From: Methanobacterium sp.
GTDB lineage: Archaea; Methanobacteriota; Methanobacteria; Methanobacteriales; Methanobacteriaceae
Direction: 5' to 3'
DNA length: 64,000 bases
Assembly: GCA_015661405.1 (NCBI GenBank)
Contig: JACWMK010000007.1
Location: 1 to 64,000, forward strand
In this document: one piece after another, positions 27,053 to 35,569 of the stretch
Numbering within the stretch: position 1 is the first letter of the stretch
How the letters are laid out: each line of letters starts with the position of its first letter
The notes under the pieces: generated by a model
Told to the model about the DNA's origin: nothing
What the model saw: the letters and a program-made list of their open reading frames with translations, nothing else
The model's database searches: none
Program-made: the position numbers and the translations under genes

Positions 27053-28110
27053 TTGAAAAGGATTTTGTAACAGAAGGACTTAAAAGAACGAGAATCGACG
27101 AATTTCTGCAGAAAGAACTCGAAAGAGCAGGGTATGGTGGAATGGAGATTCAAGTCACCCCACTGGGAACTATGGTTGTAGTTTATGCAGAACGTCCAGG
27201 TATGGTTATTGGAAGAGGAGGAAAAACCGTCCGTAACATAACCCAGAATCTTAAATTAAACTATGAATTAGAAAACCCCCAAGTTGAGGTTAAAGAAGTT
27301 GAAGTACCTGAATTGAATCCTAAAATAATGGCTCATAAAATTGCAGCCATGCTACAAAGAGGTATGCACTTCAGACGAGTAGCTTACACTGCACTTAGGA
27401 GAATAATGGGTGCTGGAGCACAGGGTGTGGAAGTTACCATCTCTGGTAAAATTAGAGGTTCCAGATCAGCAGTTGCCAAGTTTTCTGATGGATATATCAA
27501 AAAATGTGGAGAACCGGCCACCAGATTTGTGAGGGTAGGATTTGCCACAGTTCAACTTAAACCCGGTGTTCTAGGAATTTATGTTAGAATTATGCCACCA
27601 GATATTGTTTTACCTGACAAAGTAGATATTTTAAAAGTTGAAATTGAAGAATCATCTGTTGATACTCTGGTAGAAAACATTGAGGAAGAATCTACTAACT
27701 CTACTGTTGTGGAAGTCGAAGTAGAAGAGTCTTCTAAACCTACAGAAATACTGGATGAAATCACTGAAGAATCTGAGGATGAGTCTGAAGAAGTGAAGGA
27801 TGAATCTGTGGAATCTGAGGATGAGTCTGAAGAAGTGGAAGATGAATCTGTGGAATCTGAGGATGAGTCTGAAGAAGTGAAGGATGAATCTGTGGAATCT
27901 GAGGATGAGTCTGAAGAAGTGGAAGATGAATCTGTGGAATCTGAGGATGAGTCTGAAGAAGTGGAAGATGAATCTGTGGAATCTGAGGATGAGTCTGAAG
28001 AAGTGGAAGATGAATCTGAGGATGTATCCGAAAAAGTAGAAAATGAATCTGATTCGGATGACAAGACTAATGAATCAAAACTTGAACCAGAAGAAGAATC
28101 TTCAAATTAA
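27049..28110 (+). CDS. rps3: Ribosomal protein uS3 with long acidic repeat tail
   Basis: Residues 1 to about 205 are a normal archaeal S3: KH domain with VIGRGGKTVRNI near residue 60 and the C-terminal S3 domain ending PPDIVLPDKVDIL. The protein then runs on to 353 residues with an extension almost entirely of Glu, Asp, Ser and Val. Residues 241-324 are six tandem 14-residue units ESEDESEEV(K/E)DESV encoded by exact 42-bp repeats. A second frame-open start upstream is not used; the ATG at 27049 has GAGGAG before it and overlaps the L22 stop. S3 forms the mRNA entry site of the 30S subunit. The tail is unusual for a protein that binds RNA. Confidence 0.95.
   Translation: MIEKDFVTEGLKRTRIDEFLQKELERAGYGGMEIQVTPLGTMVVVYAERPGMVIGRGGKTVRNITQNLKLNYELENPQVEVKEVEVPELNPKIMAHKIAAMLQRGMHFRRVAYTALRRIMGAGAQGVEVTISGKIRGSRSAVAKFSDGYIKKCGEPATRFVRVGFATVQLKPGVLGIYVRIMPPDIVLPDKVDILKVEIEESSVDTLVENIEEESTNSTVVEVEVEESSKPTEILDEITEESEDESEEVKDESVESEDESEEVEDESVESEDESEEVKDESVESEDESEEVEDESVESEDESEEVEDESVESEDESEEVEDESEDVSEKVENESDSDDKTNESKLEPEEESSN
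27769..28020 (+). repeat. Six tandem 42-bp repeats within rps3
   Basis: A 42-base unit, starting GAATCTGAGGATGAGTCTG, is repeated six times head to tail with only point differences (AAG or GAA at one codon; the last unit ends GAG). The reading frame is kept. The array should expand and contract by slippage or recombination in steps of 14 residues. Confidence 0.95.
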
Positions 28111-28177
28111 ATATGGATAAAAGAGGTAAATTCATTAAATTGAGATTCACAATTATAAAAAAAGGATGTATAAAAAA

Positions 28178-28384
28178 ATGGTAATACTAAGAAGTAGAGA
28201 AATTAGGGCAATGGAGATAGTGGAAATCCAGAAGAAACTGGATGAGCTCAAGGCAGAATATGCTAAAAATATTTCAAAAAATGCTGCTGCTGGAGTATAT
28301 GATAATCCCGGTAAAATTAAAGAACTCAAAAGAACTATTGCTCGCGTTCTTACCATAATAAATGAAAAAACGAAGGAGAACTAA
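28178..28384 (+). CDS. rpl29: Ribosomal protein uL29
   Basis: L29, 68 residues, two long helices: RSREIRAMEIVEIQKKLDELKAE and GKIKELKRTIARVLTIINEK. It lies near the tunnel exit with L23. The ATG at 28178 is chosen because GGATG sits at proper spacing and homologues begin close to it; an ATG twelve bases earlier is the alternative. Confidence 0.93.
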   Translation: MVILRSREIRAMEIVEIQKKLDELKAEYAKNISKNAAAGVYDNPGKIKELKRTIARVLTIINEKTKEN

Positions 28385-28389
28385 AATCG

Positions 28390-28728
28390 ATGACAGTCTG
28401 TGAGATATGTGGCCTTCCTAAAGAACTCTGCGTATGTGAAGAGATAGCTAGGGAAATTCAAAAAGTTAAAGTCTACACAGTCAGAAGAAGATTCGGGAAA
28501 CTCATGACCATAGTAGAGGGGATTGATGAGCACGATATCGATATAAAAGAACTGACAAAGGAACTAAAAAATAAATGTGCTTGTGGGGGAACTGCTAAGA
28601 ATGGCCAAATTGAACTTCAAGGGGATCATAAAAGAAAGGTCAAGGAAGTTCTAGCAAATATGGGCTTTTCATCAGATACAATTGAAATCAAAGATAGAGA
28701 TGAAAGAAGAAGTAGAAAGAGACGTTAA
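28390..28728 (+). CDS. Translation initiation factor aIF1 (SUI1/YciH family)
   Basis: Protein of 112 residues. An N-terminal CEICGLPKELCVC cluster could bind zinc, followed by the SUI1 fold with RRRFGKLMTIVEGID and CACGGTAKNGQIELQGDHKRKV. aIF1 monitors start codon selection on the 30S subunit. Archaea commonly keep this gene between L29 and the RNase P subunit gene, as here. Starts five bases after the L29 stop. Confidence 0.92.
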   Translation: MTVCEICGLPKELCVCEEIAREIQKVKVYTVRRRFGKLMTIVEGIDEHDIDIKELTKELKNKCACGGTAKNGQIELQGDHKRKVKEVLANMGFSSDTIEIKDRDERRSRKRR

Positions 28729-28790
28729 TAAAAAATAATCCTTTTTGAACCTCATTTATATTAATCCTAATCATTTATAATGAAAAAATC

Positions 28791-29072
28791 ATGATTACAC
28801 CACAGAACATATTCCGGCACGAGTTTATAGGACTGCAAGTTAAAGTTGCCGATAGCTCACATATAGGATTTAAAGGAATAAAAGGAAAAATTGTTGACGA
28901 AACCAAAAATACCATTAAAATAGAGGATGATGAAGGGAATGAAAAAATCATCCCAAAAAAAGTGGTAACACTACATTTAAATTTATCCGATGGTAGTAAA
29001 ATCGAAATAGATGGTAAAATAATCGTTGCCCGTCCTGAAGATAGGATTAAAAAAAGATTTAGAAAACATTAA
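28791..29072 (+). CDS. rnp1: RNase P protein component 1 (Rpp29/Pop4)
   Basis: Protein of 93 residues: FRHEFIGLQVKVADSSHIGFKGIKG and a C-terminal basic end RPEDRIKKRFRKH are typical of archaeal Rpp29. It pairs with Rpp21 and stimulates the RNase P RNA that matures tRNA 5' ends. The gene's place between aIF1 and S17 is conserved in euryarchaea. No strong ribosome site is seen before the ATG. Confidence 0.92.
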   Translation: MITPQNIFRHEFIGLQVKVADSSHIGFKGIKGKIVDETKNTIKIEDDEGNEKIIPKKVVTLHLNLSDGSKIEIDGKIIVARPEDRIKKRFRKH

Positions 29073-29160
29073 TTACAACAATAGCTTTTGTCGATTTTAA
29101 AAAAAAATAATGAATTATAATTGATTAAAACTAATTTGAATAGTAAATATGGTGATATTA

Positions 29161-29484
29161 ATGATTGGCATTGACGTTACAGAACCAAAAACAAAATGTG
29201 ATGATCCAAACTGTCCTTTTCATGGAAGTTTACCTGTAAGAGGGCAAATATTAGAAGGAATAGTAACCAGTGACAAGGCTGAAAGGACTATCACTGTAGA
29301 AAGAAGTTTCTATAAATTCATCAGTAAATACGAAAGATATGAAAAAAGAAAATCAAAAATAAATGCACATAAACCCGACTGTATAGAATTGAATATCGGT
29401 GATGCAGTGAAAATTGCAGAATGCAGATCTCTAAGTAAAACTAAACATTTCGTAGTAATAGAGGTCAAGGGAGATAAAAAATGA
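29161..29484 (+). CDS. rps17: Ribosomal protein uS17
   Basis: S17, 107 residues, archaeal type with an N-terminal extension holding CDDPNCPFHG. The OB-fold core has GIVTSDKAERTITVERSFYKFISKYERYEKRKSKI-like spacing and NIGDAVKIAECRSLSKTKHF. The start at 29161 is preferred over an ATG twelve bases earlier because GGTGA fits as its ribosome site. Overlaps the L14 start by four bases. Confidence 0.95.
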   Translation: MIGIDVTEPKTKCDDPNCPFHGSLPVRGQILEGIVTSDKAERTITVERSFYKFISKYERYEKRKSKINAHKPDCIELNIGDAVKIAECRSLSKTKHFVVIEVKGDKK

Positions 29485-29879
29485 AGGCACTTACATCTAA
29501 CGTTGCAAAATCACTCCCTATAGGTGCTAGATTACAGTGTGTGGATAATACTGGTGCCCGAGAAGTAGAAATAATATCAGTTAAAGGATACAAGGGTGTT
29601 AGAAGAAGATTGGCCAGTGCTGGTGTAGGTGACATGATTGTGATCTCAGTTAAAAAGGGTAATGTTGAAATGAGGAGAGAAGTCACAACTGCAGTTGTAG
29701 TTAGACAGAAAAAGGAATTTAAAAGAGCAGATGGTCTTAGAGTAAAATTTGAAGATAATGCTGCAGTAATAATAAGTCCTGAAGGAGCTATTAAAGGTTC
29801 TGAAATAAGAGGACCAGTGGCTAAAGAAGCCGCTGACCGATGGCCTGCCATAGGGAGTGCTGCAAGCATAATAGTTTAG
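29481..29879 (+). CDS. rpl14: Ribosomal protein uL14
   Basis: L14, 132 residues. The conserved core LQCVDNTGAREVEIISVKGYKG and the C-terminal RGPVAKEAADRWPAIGSAASIIV are present. L14 lies at the subunit interface and is contacted by initiation factor 6. Coupled to S17 by an ATGA overlap. Confidence 0.96.
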   Translation: MKALTSNVAKSLPIGARLQCVDNTGAREVEIISVKGYKGVRRRLASAGVGDMIVISVKKGNVEMRREVTTAVVVRQKKEFKRADGLRVKFEDNAAVIISPEGAIKGSEIRGPVAKEAADRWPAIGSAASIIV

Positions 29880-29944
29880 AATGATCAGATTAGATCATTC
29901 AAAAAGAATAATTTAATTATAATTACTAATTAAGGTGATTAAAT

Positions 29945-30298
29945 ATGTCAAAACAGCCAAGAAAGCAGAGAAAATTCCTCTATAATGCACCTTTACATGT
30001 GCGTCATAGATTAATGAGTGCTACTCTCTCTGAAGAGCTTAGAGAAAGATATGGAATAAGATCTCTTCCCGTGAAATCCGGAGATACCGTCGAGATTATG
30101 CGAGGAGATTTCAGGGAACATGAAGGAAAAGTGGAGAAAGTAGATCTAAAAAACTATCGACTTATGATTGAAGGTGTTTCAGTGCAGAAACCGGATGGAA
30201 ATAAAGTTTATCACACAGTTCACCCTTCAAATATAATGATAGTTGAATTAGATCTAGATGATGAAGAAAGAAACGAATTAATAGAGAGGAAGGGATAA
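29945..30298 (+). CDS. rpl24: Ribosomal protein uL24
   Basis: L24, 117 residues with archaeal start SKQPRKQRKFLYNAPLHVR and the KOW motif RGDFREHEGKVEKVDLKNYR. It starts 23S rRNA folding near the exit tunnel. GGTGAT precedes the ATG. Two bases separate its stop from the S4e start. Confidence 0.95.
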   Translation: MSKQPRKQRKFLYNAPLHVRHRLMSATLSEELRERYGIRSLPVKSGDTVEIMRGDFREHEGKVEKVDLKNYRLMIEGVSVQKPDGNKVYHTVHPSNIMIVELDLDDEERNELIERKG

Positions 30299-30300
30299 AA

Positions 30301-31026
30301 ATGGCCATAATGGGTTCAAGAAAACATCTTAAACGATATAAAGCTCCTGAAAACTGGCCAATTCACCCTAAAGAGTATAATTGGACAGTTAAAACAAATC
30401 CGGGACCTCACTCTTTAGATGAATCAATACCTCTTTTAATTATAGTTAGGGATGTATTAAAAGTAGCAGATACAGCAAGAGAAGCTAAAATAATAATAAA
30501 TAAGGGATATATTTTAATTGATGGACGAGTGATAAAAGATTACAAATTCCCAGTAGGATTCATGGATGTAATCGAAATACCCAAATCTTCAAAAGTATAC
30601 CGAGTGCTTCCAGATGAGAAAGGACGATTAACACTCCATCCCATATCCTCCGAAAACAAAGAATTCAAACTATGCCGTATTGAAAATAAAACTACAACCA
30701 AAGGCGGTAAAACACAGTTAAACCTCCATGATGGTCGAAACCATCTATCTGAGGATGAACTTAAACCAGCTGATGTTATAATGCTCAAGATTCCTGAACA
30801 AGAAATTCAGGATCACATAAAATTTGAAAACGGTACAGTAGGTCTTATAACTGGCGGTAAACATATAGGGGAAATTGGTAGCATTAAAGAAATAACCATC
30901 ACTAAATCATCCATGCCAAATACCGTAGTAATAGAAGGTGAAGGAAAAACATTTCAAACCCTAAAAGACTATGTTTTTGTTTTAGGCAAAGATAAACCTA
31001 TTATTTCACTTCCAGGAGGTTCTTAA
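30301..31026 (+). CDS. rps4e: Ribosomal protein eS4
   Basis: S4e, 241 residues, found only in archaea and eukaryotes. Contains the N-terminal GSRKHLKRYKAPENWPI, an S4-like RNA-binding domain (AREAKIIINKGYILIDG) and a KOW-type turn GLITGGKHIGEIGSIKEI. Immediately followed by L5 with no spacer. Confidence 0.96.
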   Translation: MAIMGSRKHLKRYKAPENWPIHPKEYNWTVKTNPGPHSLDESIPLLIIVRDVLKVADTAREAKIIINKGYILIDGRVIKDYKFPVGFMDVIEIPKSSKVYRVLPDEKGRLTLHPISSENKEFKLCRIENKTTTKGGKTQLNLHDGRNHLSEDELKPADVIMLKIPEQEIQDHIKFENGTVGLITGGKHIGEIGSIKEITITKSSMPNTVVIEGEGKTFQTLKDYVFVLGKDKPIISLPGGS

Positions 31027-31533
31027 ATGAATCTAATGGAAGAAGTGAAGATAGCAAAAGCTACCATAAATATTGGTGTAGGTGAAGGCGGAGAAAAACT
31101 TGCCAAAGCCGAAAAACTTTTGACGAACATCACCAATCAGAAACCCGTTCGTACTTATTCTAAAGTTACTAATCCTGAATTTGGAATTAGAAGAGGTCAA
31201 CCTATAGCTTGCAAAGTTACTTTAAGGCATGAAAAAGCATATAATGCTGTTAAATTGATTTTGGATGGTGTAGGTAATAGACTTAAATCTAGTCAATTTG
31301 ACAGTCAAGGTAATGTTTCTTTCGGAATAGAGGAACATATAGAAATCCCTGGAATGCGATACGATCCAGACATAGGAATATTTGGGATGAATGTTTCAGT
31401 GACCTTTGAAAAACCAGGTTATAGAATAAAAAGAAGGAAAATTCAACGTAAAAAAGTTCCCACAAAACATCAGGTCGCCACTGAGGAGACCATACAGTTT
31501 ATGCAGGACAAATTTCAAATTGAGATAGAATAG
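31027..31533 (+). CDS. rpl5: Ribosomal protein uL5
   Basis: L5, 168 residues. Signatures NQKPVRTYSKVTNPEFGIRRGQPI and the loop PGMRYDPDIGIFGMNVSVTFEKPGYRI that contacts the P-site tRNA. It binds 5S rRNA. The ATG directly follows the S4e stop, so the two are coupled. Confidence 0.96.
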   Translation: MNLMEEVKIAKATINIGVGEGGEKLAKAEKLLTNITNQKPVRTYSKVTNPEFGIRRGQPIACKVTLRHEKAYNAVKLILDGVGNRLKSSQFDSQGNVSFGIEEHIEIPGMRYDPDIGIFGMNVSVTFEKPGYRIKRRKIQRKKVPTKHQVATEETIQFMQDKFQIEIE

Positions 31534-31541
31534 GTGATAAT

Positions 31542-31685
31542 TTGCCAAGAAAATATGGAAAAGCATCAAGAGAATGTAGAAGATGTGGGGATCATTCAGC
31601 CCTAGTAAGAAGATACGGGCTTATGTTATGCAGACAATGCTTCAGAGAACTCGCATCAAAAATTGGATTTAAAAAATATAATTAG
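31542..31685 (+). CDS. rps14: Ribosomal protein uS14 (zinc-binding, 47 aa)
   Basis: Short gene of 47 residues starting TTG: MPRKYGKASRECRRCGDH, then LMLCRQCFRELASKIGFKKYN. Two CxxC pairs (residues 12/15 and 30/33) form the zinc site of the short S14 type. GGTGAT lies just upstream. Its place between L5 and S8 is universal in this operon. It lies in the 30S head near the A site. Confidence 0.96.
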   Translation: MPRKYGKASRECRRCGDHSALVRRYGLMLCRQCFRELASKIGFKKYN

Positions 31686-31697
31686 AGGTGCTAATTT

Positions 31698-32090
31698 ATG
31701 ACTCTTATGGATCCTCTGTCAAATGCTCTTACAAACATGCGTAACAACGAAATGCAGGGAAACAAGAGATGCACTATCTCTCCAGCATCAAAAATGATTG
31801 GTCATGTTCTAAGAACCATGCAAAAAGAAGGATATATTGGTGAATTCGAGTTCGTGGATGATGGTAAGGCAGGACAATTCATAGTTGAATTAGAAGGTAA
31901 TATAAACAAATGTGGTGTTATAAAGCCTAGACACGCCATTAAAAATGATGAATTTGAAAAATTTGAAAAAAGATATCTACCAGCCAAAAACTTTGGTGTG
32001 ATAATCATGACAACTCCTCAGGGAATCATGACTCACAAAGAAGCAAAAGATAAAGGCATTGGTGGTAGGCTTCTGGTATATATTTATTAA
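31698..32090 (+). CDS. rps8: Ribosomal protein uS8
   Basis: S8, 130 residues. MDPLSNALTNMRNNEMQGN at the start and TTPQGIMTHKEAKDKGIGGRLLVYIY at the end are the family landmarks. It binds the central domain of 16S rRNA. GAGGTG precedes the ATG. Confidence 0.96.
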   Translation: MTLMDPLSNALTNMRNNEMQGNKRCTISPASKMIGHVLRTMQKEGYIGEFEFVDDGKAGQFIVELEGNINKCGVIKPRHAIKNDEFEKFEKRYLPAKNFGVIIMTTPQGIMTHKEAKDKGIGGRLLVYIY

Positions 32091-32101
32091 GGTGATAAAA
32101 A

Positions 32102-32638
32102 ATGGCTCAAGCAGTAGTGATTCTTAGGGAAGAAATCCCTATACCCGGGGGTATAGAAGTAAACATCACTGATGAGGTGACTGTTACTGGATCGAAGGGT
32201 GAGCTTAAAAGGAATTTTAAGCAAAGAGCAATTAAAATTTTGAAAGACGATGGAAATATAATTTTAGAAGCTCAATTCCCTAAAAAAAGAGATAAAGCCA
32301 TGCTGGGAACTATAAAATCCCACATAACTAATATGATTATAGGTTTAACTGATGGATTTACTTACAAAATGAAGATTGTTTACGCTCACTTTCCAATGAC
32401 TGTAAAAGTCACTGAAGGTAAAGTTATCATCGAAAATTTCCTTGGTGAAAGACATCCACGGACAGCTAAAATTTTAGGAAATACAAAAGTCCAGATTAAG
32501 GGTGATGAAGTTATGGTAAATGGTGTTAACAAAGAAGATGTGGGACAAACAATGGCTAACATTGAACAGGCCACTAAAATAAAAGGTAGGGATCCTAGGG
32601 TATTCCAGGATGGAATATACCTTGTAGAAAAACTTTAA
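32102..32638 (+). CDS. rpl6: Ribosomal protein uL6
   Basis: L6, 178 residues, two repeated L6 folds: PIPGGIEVNITDEVTVTGSKGEL and TVKVTEGKVIIENFLGERHPRTA. The end KIKGRDPRVFQDGIYLVEKL is archaeal/eukaryotic. It supports the sarcin-ricin loop area. GGTGAT precedes the ATG. Confidence 0.96.
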   Translation: MAQAVVILREEIPIPGGIEVNITDEVTVTGSKGELKRNFKQRAIKILKDDGNIILEAQFPKKRDKAMLGTIKSHITNMIIGLTDGFTYKMKIVYAHFPMTVKVTEGKVIIENFLGERHPRTAKILGNTKVQIKGDEVMVNGVNKEDVGQTMANIEQATKIKGRDPRVFQDGIYLVEKL

Positions 32639-32650
32639 GGTGATCCAAAA

Positions 32651-32986
32651 ATGAAAAAACCACATTTTAAACGACAGGAATGGCACAGATACAAAAAACT
32701 TGGGGATAAATGGAGAAAAGCCCGGGGAAAAACCAGTAAAAGAAGAAGATATGAGGCGCGGAAACCAGCGATGCCTACTATTGGTTACGGATCTCCCAAA
32801 AAAACTAGAGGACTACATCCTTCAGGATATCAGGATATTCTGATTTCTAACATGAGGGAACTAGAAAGCTTAAATTCAGAAACCCAGGCAGGAAGAATCA
32901 GTTCCAAAATAGGTAAAAGGAAAAAAATAATAATGCTTGAGAAAGCACAGGAACTAAAAATTAAAATTCTGAATAAAGGACTATAA
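32651..32986 (+). CDS. rpl32e: Ribosomal protein eL32
   Basis: L32e, 111 residues, shorter than many homologues because the N-terminal extension is absent. Core motif FKRQEWHRYKKLGDKWRKARG and GYGSPKKTRGLHPSGYQDILI identify it. It is archaeal/eukaryotic only. A 255-base gap follows before L19e. Confidence 0.94.
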   Translation: MKKPHFKRQEWHRYKKLGDKWRKARGKTSKRRRYEARKPAMPTIGYGSPKKTRGLHPSGYQDILISNMRELESLNSETQAGRISSKIGKRKKIIMLEKAQELKIKILNKGL

Positions 32987-33196
32987 ACAGGCAAATTTAT
33001 TACATTGTCTAAAAAATGCACATCATCGAAAATCTGAGATGAGAGCAGCCAAAAAATTAAATAGAATTTATATGAATGGATGTAAAGATTTGCATCATAA
33101 TTTTTAATCCTAAAAATATTGTGAACCATGAAATATTAATTAAACGAGGAAACTATTGGTTTCAAAATTTTAGGGATGTATAAAAAAAATATTTTG

Positions 33197-33223
33197 ATCA
33201 ACCAAGTTTTATATTTGGTTGAT
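33197..33223 (+). repeat. 9-bp perfect hairpin just before the L19e ribosome site
   Basis: ATCAACCAA (33197-33205) and TTGGTTGAT (33215-33223) form a perfect 9-bp stem with a 9-base loop, extendable by G-U pairs. It ends a few bases before GAGGGAGG of L19e, inside a 255-base gap that breaks the otherwise tight operon. It could be a terminator, a processing site or a leader hairpin that controls translation; there is no T-run after it, which argues against a simple terminator. Confidence 0.6.
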
Positions 33224-33241
33224 TGAGAGGGAGGTTTCTTT

Positions 33242-33688
33242 ATGAATCTTACTACTCAAAAAAGATTAGCTGCAGATATACTCAAAGTAGGAGTAAACCG
33301 GGTTTGGATAGATCCTGAAAACATAGAGGAAGTATCACGGGCTATAACTAGAGAAGGGGTAAAACAACTTATAGATAATAAGATTATTATAGCCAAACCC
33401 CAGCAGGGTATAAGCAGTTACAGATCAAAGAAAATTGCAGAACAAAAAAGGAAAGGAAGAAGGAAAGGTCGCGGTAGTATAAAAGGAGCTAAAGGTGCTA
33501 GAAATCCTAAAAAAAAAGCTTGGATGACTACTATAAGGGCTTTAAGGAAAGATTTAAAAGGTATGAGGGAAAACCGGGATATTAATAGAACCACCTACAG
33601 GAAACTTTATAGAATGGCTAAGGGTGGTGCATTCCGAAGCAAATCTTACATGAAAACCTACGCTAGGGATCATGACCTTCTAAGATAA
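33242..33688 (+). CDS. rpl19e: Ribosomal protein eL19
   Basis: L19e, 148 residues. NLTTQKRLAADILKVGVNRVWIDP and the long basic helix RKGRRKGRGSIKGAKGARNPKK are diagnostic. It bridges the subunits in archaea and eukaryotes. A very strong GAGGGAGG lies upstream, just after the hairpin. Confidence 0.96.
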   Translation: MNLTTQKRLAADILKVGVNRVWIDPENIEEVSRAITREGVKQLIDNKIIIAKPQQGISSYRSKKIAEQKRKGRRKGRGSIKGAKGARNPKKKAWMTTIRALRKDLKGMRENRDINRTTYRKLYRMAKGGAFRSKSYMKTYARDHDLLR

Positions 33689-33707
33689 AAAAAGGGGATT
33701 TTATAAA

Positions 33708-34292
33708 ATGGCACATGGATCAAGATATAAATTAGCATTTAAAAGAAGAAAAGAAGGAAGAACAAACTACAACGCCAGATTAAAACTTGTAGCTTTAGAC
33801 AATTCCAGAATGGTAGTAAGGATTACTAATCAACATGTAATATCCCAAATAATAAAAGTCAATTCCAAAGGAGATGAAACTCTAATTTCAGCTAACTCTA
33901 AGGAACTGGAAAAATTCGGATGGAAGGGTAATGGAAAAAACACCTCTGCAGCTTATCTCACCGGGTTTTTATGTGGAAAAAAATCTTTAATAGAGGGAAT
34001 AAACGAGGCAACATTAGATATAGGTTTAAAATCATCCATCAGGGGTTCAAAAGTATTTGCAGTTCTTAAGGGAGCTGTAGACGCCGGACTTAATATACCG
34101 CATAATGATAAAATTTTACCTGATGATGAAAGAATTAACGGCACTAAATTAGCTGAATACACTAAAAACCTCAACGATATTGAACTTAAACAAAAGTTTT
34201 CACAGTATTTAGAGAAAGGTCTTTCACCTATAGACCTACCTAATCACTTTGAAATGGTTAAAAATAAGATTGAAACCGAGGTAGCATCATGA
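33708..34292 (+). CDS. rpl18: Ribosomal protein uL18
   Basis: L18, 194 residues, archaeal length with GSRYKLAFKRRKEGRTNYNARL at the N terminus, which binds 5S rRNA, and VLKGAVDAGLNIPHN in the middle. GGGGAT precedes the ATG. Overlaps S5 by four bases. Confidence 0.96.
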   Translation: MAHGSRYKLAFKRRKEGRTNYNARLKLVALDNSRMVVRITNQHVISQIIKVNSKGDETLISANSKELEKFGWKGNGKNTSAAYLTGFLCGKKSLIEGINEATLDIGLKSSIRGSKVFAVLKGAVDAGLNIPHNDKILPDDERINGTKLAEYTKNLNDIELKQKFSQYLEKGLSPIDLPNHFEMVKNKIETEVAS

Positions 34293-34930
34293 GTAACGAA
34301 GAATGGGAGCCTAAAACAAATCTGGGACGTATTGTAAAGGAAGGTAACATAACAGATATAGATGAAATTTTTGAGAAAGGCCTTCCTATAATGGAACTGG
34401 AGATTGTAGATGCATTACTACCAGATCTAGAAGAAGAAGTAATGGATGTTAATCTTGTCCAGAGAATGCATAAATCTGGTCGAAAAGTAAATTTCCGTGT
34501 TATAGTGGCTGTAGGTAATAAAAATGGTTATGTTGGTTTAGGTCAAGGTAAAGCCAAAGAAGTAGGTCCAGCCATACGTAAAGCCGTTGATGATGCTAAA
34601 TTTAATATAATAAAAGTTAGAAGAGGCTGCGGTGATTGGGGTTGTGTTTGTGGAAAGGAACATACTGTACCATTTAAAGTAGAAGGAAAAGTTGGAAGTG
34701 TAAGAGTAACTCTTATGCCAGCTCCTGGTGGAGTGGGACTAGTTTTAGGAAACGTGGGTAAAACCATACTCAGACTAGCTGGTATAGATGATGTATGGTC
34801 TCAAACTCGAGGTCAAACTCAAACCACAATAAACTTTGCAGGAGCAGTTTTCACTGCCCTGAAGCATCTGAGTACAGTTAAAGCAAATAAATCAGACCTT
34901 GAAAATCTTGGAGTGGAATGTACTTATTAA
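34289..34930 (+). CDS. rps5: Ribosomal protein uS5
   Basis: S5, 213 residues. FRVIVAVGNKNGYVGLGQGKAKEVGPAIRKA-type core and the archaeal insert CGDWGCVCGKEH with possible zinc-binding cysteines. S5 shapes the mRNA entry and decoding fidelity. Coupled to L18 by an ATGA overlap. Confidence 0.96.
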   Translation: MSNEEWEPKTNLGRIVKEGNITDIDEIFEKGLPIMELEIVDALLPDLEEEVMDVNLVQRMHKSGRKVNFRVIVAVGNKNGYVGLGQGKAKEVGPAIRKAVDDAKFNIIKVRRGCGDWGCVCGKEHTVPFKVEGKVGSVRVTLMPAPGGVGLVLGNVGKTILRLAGIDDVWSQTRGQTQTTINFAGAVFTALKHLSTVKANKSDLENLGVECTY

Positions 34931-34996
34931 TCCATAAAATAAACTTCACAGAATTTTATAGAACCCAATTGAACATATTTATAAGGTGATAAAAAA

Positions 34997-35452
34997 ATGA
35001 TTGCAGCCATAAGAATAAGGGGCAGAACCGGCTTAAAAAGAGAAATAGAGGATACCATGAAGATGTTACGGCTTACTAGAATAAATCATGCCGTTATACT
35101 TGATGAAAATCCTAATTATCAAGGAATGCTCCGGAAGGCAAAAGATTATATAACTTGGGGTGAAATCCGAGAGGACACCATAATTAAGGTTATAAGTAAA
35201 AGAGGAAAACTTCCCGGCGGAGCCCAAGTTACAGAAGAATATTTAAAAGAGAATACTAATTACTCTTCTATTGAAGAACTTTCCAAAGCAGTGCTTGAAG
35301 GTGCGAAATTAGAAGAATCTGGTGTAAAACCTATTTTTAGACTACATCCTCCCCGTAAAGGTTATGAAAACGTTAAAAAAACCTATAATGAAGGCGGAAG
35401 TTTAGGATACCGTGGAGAAAATATAGAAGAACTTATAAATAAAATGATTTAA
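34997..35452 (+). CDS. rpl30: Ribosomal protein uL30
   Basis: L30, 151 residues, the longer archaeal form: IAAIRIRGRTGLKREIEDTM, RINHAVILDENPNYQGML, and the C-terminal FRLHPPRKGYENVKKTYNEGG. GGTGAT precedes the ATG. A spacer of 117 bases follows before L15. Confidence 0.96.
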   Translation: MIAAIRIRGRTGLKREIEDTMKMLRLTRINHAVILDENPNYQGMLRKAKDYITWGEIREDTIIKVISKRGKLPGGAQVTEEYLKENTNYSSIEELSKAVLEGAKLEESGVKPIFRLHPPRKGYENVKKTYNEGGSLGYRGENIEELINKMI

Positions 35453-35569
35453 ATAATCTAAAAATTTCTGATCCAAAAGAAAAGAAATAAAAATTATATT
35501 AAAATAATTATATAATGAAAAAGAGGGCATCAGAAATTAAACTTAAAGTTTAAAAGGGTTTGATCACGA

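Noticed and set aside
27579..28064. Long minus-strand open frame rich in Ser and Asp opposite rps3
   Set aside because: It is the antisense of the S3 acidic repeat; the 42-bp repeat keeps several frames open. No ribosome site or family similarity.
29465..29869. Minus-strand open frame of 134 codons opposite L14
   Set aside because: Antisense shadow of a certain ribosomal protein gene, with no independent support.
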